A DNA stretch of 9,383 nt from Clostridia bacterium (GTDB lineage Bacteria; Bacillota; Clostridia; Christensenellales; CAG-917), in assembly GCA_900754695.1 (NCBI GenBank), contig CAAEDU010000063.1, positions 1 to 9,383 on the forward strand, given 5' to 3'. The first letter of the stretch is position 1. Every line of letters starts with the position of its first letter. The notes beneath the pieces are model-generated. The model did no database searches. It had not been told where the DNA came from and saw nothing but the letters and a program-made list of their open reading frames with translations. This document shows, in pieces, positions 4,959 to 9,383 of the stretch. The position numbers and the translations under genes are program-made.

Positions 4959-7160
4959 ATGAAGAAAAAGATTTTTCTTGCCGTGATCGCCATCTTCGTG
5001 ATCTGCCTCACCTGCGGCATGCTCTTCGTCGCCTGCAACGACAAAGAGGATGATGACAACGGTGGAAAGAAACCCGGGGATATCACGATCGAAACTACGG
5101 CCGGAGATGTGTTTGCCGCCGTTGTCAATGAATTCGGCGCGGTCGCGGACGGTACCAGCAAGGAGTATAACGTCGCACTCGAGATCGTTGCCGGTGACAC
5201 CCCGGTCTTCACCCTGGCGTTTGAGCAGTATCAAGACAAAGACTACATCTATGCTGCGGTCGGCAATGAGTTTGTCAAGATCAACGGCTTCGATGTCGGC
5301 GGCGTTGTCGTCGAAGTGCTCAATTGGCTCGTCGGTCGGGACGGCACGATCGCCGGCATGGTGCCGGTCAATGCCGCGGGCTTCAATGAGTCAGTGGGTT
5401 CGCTTCTTGCGGAAATGAATATTCTGTCGTCTTCCAGCGAGGCAGACGATGACGCATACCGTGTTGGTCTCAACATGTCCAGCATTGCAGGTCTCCTTTC
5501 GGGCTTAAATGTTGACGGCAAGATCGCAGAAGCCGGTCTTTCCGGCATCATCGATCCCATCGTCGGAGCTCTCTTCGACCTTCTCAAGATCGATCTCGGA
5601 GCAGATGAGAAGCCCTCCGTCGGTGCACTCATTGACTATATCGGTGAGAATGTTGATGTCAATGCCTACTTCGGGTTCAACGACGATGCGGCGGACACCT
5701 CCGCCGAGCCTTTCGGCAAATTCGACATCAGCAAGAAGATCGCGAAAGCACGTGAGCTCTCCGCCATCAACGTGCTCAACATCAGCACTCAGATCAAGAT
5801 CGACGCTCTTGATATAGAGACTCCTGCGGAACCCGAGACCCCCGATGAGGGTGGCACCGCTGCCGAGCCGACTCGCAACACAAGCTATGTCCTCGACATC
5901 GACATCGACCTCGATCCTTTCGTGCTCGTTCGTAAGTATGGCAACTATGAGTTCGGCATCCTCAGCATGATCGGCAAGGAAGGCTATCTCATGGAGGACG
6001 GTTTCAGGCTCTTCATCGATGACAAGAAGTTCAGCATGGACACCATCATGGATATGGTCGCCGATGCGGGTTATCTCCACATCTCCCTTGACGAAGTTGC
6101 CATCGAAGCGTCCGAGGGTGTCGCAGTCGGTGATGTTGTGAAGAACCTCTTCACCCTGCACTTCAATTCCGAGGAAGGCAAGGTGATCGCCTCCGCCTCC
6201 GTGGTCAACGAAGTCGGTCTTGATGGTGTAGCTGAGGCGCCCTATTCCATCGGCGGCGTGTATGAGATGGAAGCTCTCACAACCGTCATTGATATGCTCA
6301 TCAATCCCGATAAGTATACCGGTTCCGGTGCGGCAGAGGGCGAAACGGAAGTCAAGCCCTGCGAGGACGGCAAGCATGTCGATAAGGATCCCGAGGACCA
6401 CGAGTGCGACGTCTGCGGAGCGCATATCCATTACGATGACAACAAGGACGGACTCTGCGACCTGGGGACCTGCAAGCATGTCATGAATGTTATGACGCTC
6501 ATCGGCAGCATCTTCAACGAGGTCAAGGATGCCAAGAAAGGTTATTATTCTCTTGACAAGACCGAGGACGGCAAACTCACCGCTGCCACCGTCAACTTCG
6601 AGAAGCTTGCGCGCTATGTCGTCGAAAAATTCGTCACGCTGCCTGACAATGATCCCAAGTGGGACACGATCGACGCTATGATCGCTGTCCTGCCCGGTCA
6701 GGTGCTCGGCGGCAACGCGCTCAAGATCAACCTCGCCGGCATCCCCTTCGAGTACGGCAAACTCACCGAGAAAGATCGTGTCGCCACGGAGAAACTGGTC
6801 TACAACCTCCGCGAGGATGAGTCTCTCACCGGCACCAATGACGACATGTACATGGAGACCGTCACCGGCGTCACCGCGAAAGAAGGCACCGATATCGCTG
6901 CCGGCAGCCTTGTGACCGTCACCGGTACCGCATTCGATGGGAAGACCGTCATCACCACCAGCGGCATCATCATGGCAGTGGACGGCGACACCTACTATGT
7001 GGGCATCCTCACCGACTTCTATGCCAACTATGATGATGCGGAAGCGATTGTCAACGGCCTCATCAGCGAACCAGGCAAACAGATCGACCTCAGCACGCTC
7101 ATCAAGCCTAACTGGCCCTTCTACGGTGTGCTGGCTTACACCGTCCCCGCTCAGGCGTAA
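4959..7160 (+). CDS. Secreted lipoprotein with Cys/His metal-site-like module, unknown function
   Basis: The 733-aa product is a membrane-anchored surface lipoprotein and a paralogue of the 378-3872 product. ATG 4959 follows AAGGAG (4947-4952) by 6 nt. The signal peptide is MKKK, then a hydrophobic core, then lipobox LFVAC with Cys26. CLTCGMLFVACNDK is identical in both proteins. An acidic Asp/Gly tether follows to about residue 45. The core alternates predicted beta strands and amphipathic helices and shares YFGF (237-240), PFG (251-253) and the Asp strand D313-D319 with the paralogue. Residues 468-507 are a Cys/His/Asp-rich module. About 540-733 resemble the paralogue's 550-670, including a TGTxF[DN]G motif, and the protein ends in AQA as the paralogue does. 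It has no Ig-like extension, enzyme motif or later membrane helix. The gene stands alone with its own terminator. The core's repeated short strands (YIYAAVG...KING) faintly recall LolA/LppX-type lipoprotein folds, which is speculation. Export is secure; the role is unknown. Confidence 0.85.
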   Translation: MKKKIFLAVIAIFVICLTCGMLFVACNDKEDDDNGGKKPGDITIETTAGDVFAAVVNEFGAVADGTSKEYNVALEIVAGDTPVFTLAFEQYQDKDYIYAAVGNEFVKINGFDVGGVVVEVLNWLVGRDGTIAGMVPVNAAGFNESVGSLLAEMNILSSSSEADDDAYRVGLNMSSIAGLLSGLNVDGKIAEAGLSGIIDPIVGALFDLLKIDLGADEKPSVGALIDYIGENVDVNAYFGFNDDAADTSAEPFGKFDISKKIAKARELSAINVLNISTQIKIDALDIETPAEPETPDEGGTAAEPTRNTSYVLDIDIDLDPFVLVRKYGNYEFGILSMIGKEGYLMEDGFRLFIDDKKFSMDTIMDMVADAGYLHISLDEVAIEASEGVAVGDVVKNLFTLHFNSEEGKVIASASVVNEVGLDGVAEAPYSIGGVYEMEALTTVIDMLINPDKYTGSGAAEGETEVKPCEDGKHVDKDPEDHECDVCGAHIHYDDNKDGLCDLGTCKHVMNVMTLIGSIFNEVKDAKKGYYSLDKTEDGKLTAATVNFEKLARYVVEKFVTLPDNDPKWDTIDAMIAVLPGQVLGGNALKINLAGIPFEYGKLTEKDRVATEKLVYNLREDESLTGTNDDMYMETVTGVTAKEGTDIAAGSLVTVTGTAFDGKTVITTSGIIMAVDGDTYYVGILTDFYANYDDAEAIVNGLISEPGKQIDLSTLIKPNWPFYGVLAYTVPAQA
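6360..6479 (+). other. Cys/His/Asp-rich module inside lipoprotein 2 (residues 468-507)
   Basis: This 40-residue segment contains C468, H473, D475, H481, C483, C486, H489, H491, C500, C505 and H507. CDVCG is a zinc-ribbon-like knuckle, and D493-x-N495-x-D497-G498 resembles the start of an EF-hand or dockerin calcium loop. Similar HxCDxCG...DxNxDGxCD strings occur in surface proteins of gut Firmicutes, as I recall the family pattern. These are the only cysteines after the lipidated one. Metal binding or disulphide stabilisation is inferred. Confidence 0.65.
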
Positions 7161-7193
7161 GCCTCCTGCGGAACATCACATGACAATGTGACA

Positions 7194-7224
7194 AAAACCC
7201 CTGCGCTTTCCGCGCAGGGGTTTT
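7194..7224 (+). terminator. Intrinsic terminator of lipoprotein gene 2
   Basis: A perfect 13-bp stem pairs AAAACCCCTGCGC (7194-7206) with GCGCAGGGGTTTT (7212-7224) around a TTTCC loop, starting 33 nt after the stop. The A-tract and T-tract flank a GC core, so it should act on both strands. A smaller stem, TCACAT/ATGTGA (7176-7181 with 7186-7191), sits immediately before it. Confidence 0.92.
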
Positions 7225-7272
7225 ATCATGTGCCGCCATTCGGGTCCCACATTGTTTGGACGCGGGATGAAA

Positions 7273-7291
7273 GATTAAATGCGGATTAAAT
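7273..7291. repeat. Tandem GATTAAAT repeat, 11-bp period, before a promoter
   Basis: GATTAAAT occurs at 7273-7280 and 7284-7291, separated by GCG, a period of about one helical turn. The second copy ends 6 bp before the -35 box at 7298, so the pair is centred roughly at -56 and -45 from the predicted transcription start. That is the usual position for an activator binding as a tandem dimer. No regulator gene is visible in the window. Confidence 0.5.
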
Positions 7292-7297
7292 TGGCAC

Positions 7298-7326
7298 TTG
7301 AAAAAATGGATAAGATAGTTTATCAT
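7298..7326 (+). promoter_or_regulatory. SigA-type promoter of the DUF5058 operon
   Basis: TTGAAA (7298-7303, 5 of 6) and TATCAT (7321-7326, 5 of 6) are separated by exactly 17 bp. Transcription should start near A7333, giving a leader of about 90 nt for the membrane protein pair. An inverted repeat GATAA/TTATC (7309-7313 with 7320-7324) overlaps the spacer and -10 and might be an operator. This is the best promoter in the window. Confidence 0.7.
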
Positions 7327-7351
7327 TTAGTTATGTAATAAGTTTTCTTCC

Positions 7352-7407
7352 GCGCGTACGGGCGGGAGGGCACGCCCGCGAGGGCATTCGTACGGCGCAT
7401 TTTGCGC
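7352..7407 (+). promoter_or_regulatory. Structured 5' leader with alternative stems before the DUF5058 gene
   Basis: GCGCGTACG (7352-7360) pairs with CGTACGGCGC (7389-7398) as a 9-bp stem with one bulged G. Inside it GGCG (7361-7364) can pair with CGCC (7373-7376). The right arm can instead form GCGC-ATTTT-GCGC (7395-7398 with 7404-7407), which would dismantle the outer stem's base and ends 3 nt before the AAGGAG ribosome-binding site (7411-7416). This layout permits translational control. It matches no known riboswitch that I recognise. Confidence 0.45.
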
Positions 7408-7422
7408 ATCAAGGAGAGGAAA

Positions 7423-8286
7423 ATGATCTCTACACTTTCGGCGTTCACATTCAACCCGGACAGTCCGCTCATCTACGGGCTGTACGGCGCGGTGGTGGCT
7501 TTCGTCGTGGCTATGTCGCTCTATTACATAGTCCGCTCCGTCCGCCGCGCCAAGGAGCTCAAGATGGACATGGGCAAGATCAAGAAAGTCATCAGCACAT
7601 CCGTGACTTTCTCCATCCTGCCTGCCATCGGCATAGGCATCGGCGTGGTGACGCTCATCGGTGCCATCGGCATCGCGTTGCCCGCGATACGCCTATCCGT
7701 CATAGGCTCGCTGCAATATGAGAGCATGATGGCGGACGGCGCGGCGAGCGCGATCATAGACGGCACTTTGAGCGACTTCATCAACAGCGACATCACCTAT
7801 CAGGATTTCGTCACCATCGCAACGGTCATGACCATCCCCATTGTCACGGGTCCGCTGGTGGTCATCGTGTTCTACAAGAAGTTCCAGCCCAAGGTGCAGA
7901 TGCTCTCCGCAAAGACGGGCGGCGGCGGTGTGCCGGGCAGCGGCATCAACATCGGCGACATGCTCTTCAAGGTGGTGTTCATCGGCATGATCCTGGGCTA
8001 CCTCGCGATGAGCATCACGTCCATCGCGTCGGGCACCGGGTATCTGGACAACTACTACAACTTCATCGCCATCATCATCGCCGCGGTGTGCATGTACATC
8101 TTCGACCTGCTCATCGAGAAGGCGGGGCAGAAGTGGCTGGACAGCTTCTCCACGCCGCTCAGTATGCTCATAGCAATGGCGGTCGTCGCGGTCATCAGCT
8201 ACTTCTCCTATGAGAACGGCTGGCCCCTGAAGCCCGATCCCGACGAGGTCGCGGCTGCGGCAAACATCATTGCCGCCGTGATGTGA
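7423..8286 (+). CDS. DUF5058 family membrane protein
   Basis: This is a 287-aa integral membrane protein. ATG 7423 was chosen over an in-frame TTG at 7402 because AAGGAG (7411-7416) lies 6 nt before it. About six membrane helices are visible: residues 16-37, 61-86, 130-151, 180-203, 211-231 and 244-263. Family-like features are the opening NPDSPLIYGLYGAVVAF, a basic cytoplasmic loop (38-55, RSVRRAKEL...KIKK), a helix with Pro67 and a Gly-rich face, then RLSVIGSLQYE (90-100). A Gly-rich loop (166-174) precedes helix 4. I recognise these as DUF5058, a Firmicutes family of unknown function. It is the first gene of a two-gene operon with its own promoter; the next gene's ribosome-binding site overlaps this stop codon. 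A role as one half of a transporter or channel is inferred from topology and coupling alone. Codon use resembles the neighbours, with no sign of transfer. Confidence 0.8.
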   Translation: MISTLSAFTFNPDSPLIYGLYGAVVAFVVAMSLYYIVRSVRRAKELKMDMGKIKKVISTSVTFSILPAIGIGIGVVTLIGAIGIALPAIRLSVIGSLQYESMMADGAASAIIDGTLSDFINSDITYQDFVTIATVMTIPIVTGPLVVIVFYKKFQPKVQMLSAKTGGGGVPGSGINIGDMLFKVVFIGMILGYLAMSITSIASGTGYLDNYYNFIAIIIAAVCMYIFDLLIEKAGQKWLDSFSTPLSMLIAMAVVAVISYFSYENGWPLKPDPDEVAAAANIIAAVM

Positions 8287-8292
8287 GGAGGT
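8286..8292 (+). promoter_or_regulatory. Ribosome-binding site overlapping the upstream stop
   Basis: AGGAGGT begins on the last base of the TGA stop (8284-8286) of the DUF5058 gene and lies 5 nt before ATG 8298. It decides the start against the in-frame GTG at 8283. The arrangement implies translational coupling and roughly matched amounts of the two membrane proteins. Confidence 0.85.
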
Positions 8293-8297
8293 GCGAT

Positions 8298-9203
8298 ATG
8301 AAAAAATTGAAGACCATCGCGGATCAGAACGCGCGTATGCATCTCATCGGCAGGCTTTGGCTCATCGGCGGCATGCTCCTCATCTGCACCATCCCGCTCT
8401 GGCTTTCCCTCTATTATGACGTGGAACCCATGTGGGAGGTGTTCGGCTCCGCCGCAGTCATCTCGCCCTTCATCCTGATGGCGCTCTCCGGCATTGCGGA
8501 ACCCATCGTCTATTCCCCCATGGTCGGCATCAACGGGATGTACCTCTCATTCCTCACCGGCAACCTCTCCAACCTCAAGATCCCGTGCGTCGTCAAGGCG
8601 CAGGAGATCGCGGGCACCAAGAGAGGCACCGAAGAGGACGAGATCGTCGCCACCATTGCCGTCGCGACGAGTTCGCTCGTCACCATCCTTATCATCGGCA
8701 TCATCGTGCTTTGCCTTGCCGTCATCCCCAACCTTACGCAAATGATCGACGACGCGAAATATCTCACCCCCGCCTTCGGGTGCGTGGTGTACGCGCTGTT
8801 CGGTTCCCTCGGCGGCAAGTATATCGTCAAGAACCCCAAGCTCGCCATCGGGCCCATCATCATCGTGGTCATCGTCTCCATAGTGCTCGGCGTGGTGGGC
8901 ATGGATCCGGGCTCTGCCTATCTCTTTGTCGGCATCGCCGTCTGCCTCGTCTTCGCCATTTGGCAGATGCTCCGCGAGAAGAAGAGACTCCGCGAGCGCG
9001 ACGAACTGCGCAGGCTGGAAGCCATAGCCTCCGGTATGTCCTATGAGAAGGTCGTCTCCATCGAGACCGCGCAGTACTACGACGCTCATCCCGAGAAGCG
9101 ACCTGCAGAGGAGACCGCCGCCGAAATAGAAGAGGAGGCGGTCGCGGAAGCCGTGAACGAAGTGATAGAAGAGGCGATAGAAACCTCAAAAGAAGATAAC
9201 TGA
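8298..9203 (+). CDS. Multi-pass membrane protein, partner of DUF5058 protein
   Basis: This 301-aa membrane protein has no family name that I can assign with confidence. About six hydrophobic segments are visible: residues 20-40, 48-67, 117-143, 157-173, 182-200 and 207-225. Between the second and third lies a loop that looks conserved by composition: EPIVYSPMVGINGMYLSFLTGNLSNLKIPC, then VVKAQE and a charged patch (residues 68-115). Its buried-looking Asn/Gly/Pro residues are typical of a re-entrant or substrate-binding loop. TSSLVTI opens helix 3. After the last helix comes a long cytoplasmic tail: a basic helix (226-240), then an acidic Glu/Ala-rich stretch (271-300) likely to be helical or a coiled coil. 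The start is set by AGGAGGT overlapping the previous stop. It probably forms a heteromeric complex with the DUF5058 protein. Transport is the simplest guess, but no substrate can be read from the sequence. Confidence 0.8.
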   Translation: MKKLKTIADQNARMHLIGRLWLIGGMLLICTIPLWLSLYYDVEPMWEVFGSAAVISPFILMALSGIAEPIVYSPMVGINGMYLSFLTGNLSNLKIPCVVKAQEIAGTKRGTEEDEIVATIAVATSSLVTILIIGIIVLCLAVIPNLTQMIDDAKYLTPAFGCVVYALFGSLGGKYIVKNPKLAIGPIIIVVIVSIVLGVVGMDPGSAYLFVGIAVCLVFAIWQMLREKKRLRERDELRRLEAIASGMSYEKVVSIETAQYYDAHPEKRPAEETAAEIEEEAVAEAVNEVIEEAIETSKEDN

Positions 9204-9383
9204 GCGCGATATTTCGCGAATTGCTTTGTCAGAGCCACTGTCTTCGGACGGGGGCTTCGTCGCGCTCGGGGACGCTTCGAATAGACTTCTCGTCTCGCGG
9301 GTTATCTTGATTTCCCCCTCCTTCCCTTCGGGCTTTCCTCCCCCGTGTCCGATTAGAGTGCAGTCCTCCTAAAATGCGGGACT
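9204..9383. other. Gene-free tail with partial hairpins, cut by window edge
   Basis: No coding frame is supported on either strand. A small stem CGCGA/TCGCG (9205-9209 with 9214-9218) follows the stop codon, but without a T-tract it is a poor terminator. UUCG-type tetraloop sequences occur near 9229-9238 and 9324-9333. AGTCC (9362-9366) pairs with GGACT (9379-9383) at the very end, so a terminator for the membrane operon may be cut off by the window edge. Pyrimidine-rich DNA fills 9310-9350. Confidence 0.5.

Noticed and set aside
5505..6479. A 324-codon minus-strand open frame opposite lipoprotein gene 2
   Set aside because: It has the same register effect as the frame opposite lipoprotein gene 1. 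It is a codon-bias shadow without start signals.
6360..6479. Cellulosomal dockerin in lipoprotein 2
   Set aside because: Only one partial calcium-loop-like string is present. A dockerin needs two such repeats with conserved helices, and the cysteines do not fit.

Overview
The window looks like chromosomal DNA of an anaerobic Gram-positive bacterium of the Clostridia type, probably uncultured and gut-associated. The reasons are strong AAGGAG/AGGAGG ribosome-binding sites, lipoproteins with classic lipobox signal peptides, a clostridial-type rubrerythrin, a DUF5058-type membrane protein, and GC-biased codons set against AT-rich promoter regions. The taxonomic placement is inference. I see no rRNA, tRNA, CRISPR array, insertion sequence or integrase.

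Layout, left to right. (1) 1-377: a gene-free upstream region with a GC-rich, hairpin-dense island (31-110), then an AT-rich stretch holding the likely promoter and leader hairpin of the first gene. (2) 378-3872 (+): a very large secreted lipoprotein of 1164 aa, closed by a textbook intrinsic terminator at 3905-3946. (3) 3947-4048: a short convergent intergenic region containing a 14-bp LacI-operator-like palindrome. (4) 4049-4636 (-): rubrerythrin, a peroxide-reducing diiron and rubredoxin protein. (5) 4637-4958: a divergent control region, half extremely GC-rich and half AT-rich, with a PerR-box-like palindrome. (6) 4959-7160 (+): a second lipoprotein of 733 aa, a paralogue of the first, with its own terminator at 7194-7224. 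(7) 7225-7422: a strong promoter preceded by a tandem 8-bp repeat and followed by a structured leader. (8) 7423-8286 and 8298-9203 (+): two translationally coupled multi-pass membrane proteins, a DUF5058 family member and an unnamed partner. (9) 9204-9383: a gene-free tail cut by the window edge.

Two things deserve attention. First, the two lipoproteins share a signal peptide, a long core with several matching landmarks and an -AQA C-terminus. They diverged by modular change: the first gained about 490 residues of beta-rich, Ig-like sequence, and the second carries a Cys/His/Asp metal-site-like module where the first has an acidic linker. Second, the DUF5058 pair looks like a dedicated two-subunit membrane complex of unknown substrate under its own promoter. 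Rubrerythrin, convergent with the first lipoprotein gene and divergent from the second, is most simply an ordinary oxidative-stress gene, not part of a joint system. No feature proves a new system. The lipoprotein family and the membrane pair are the best candidates.
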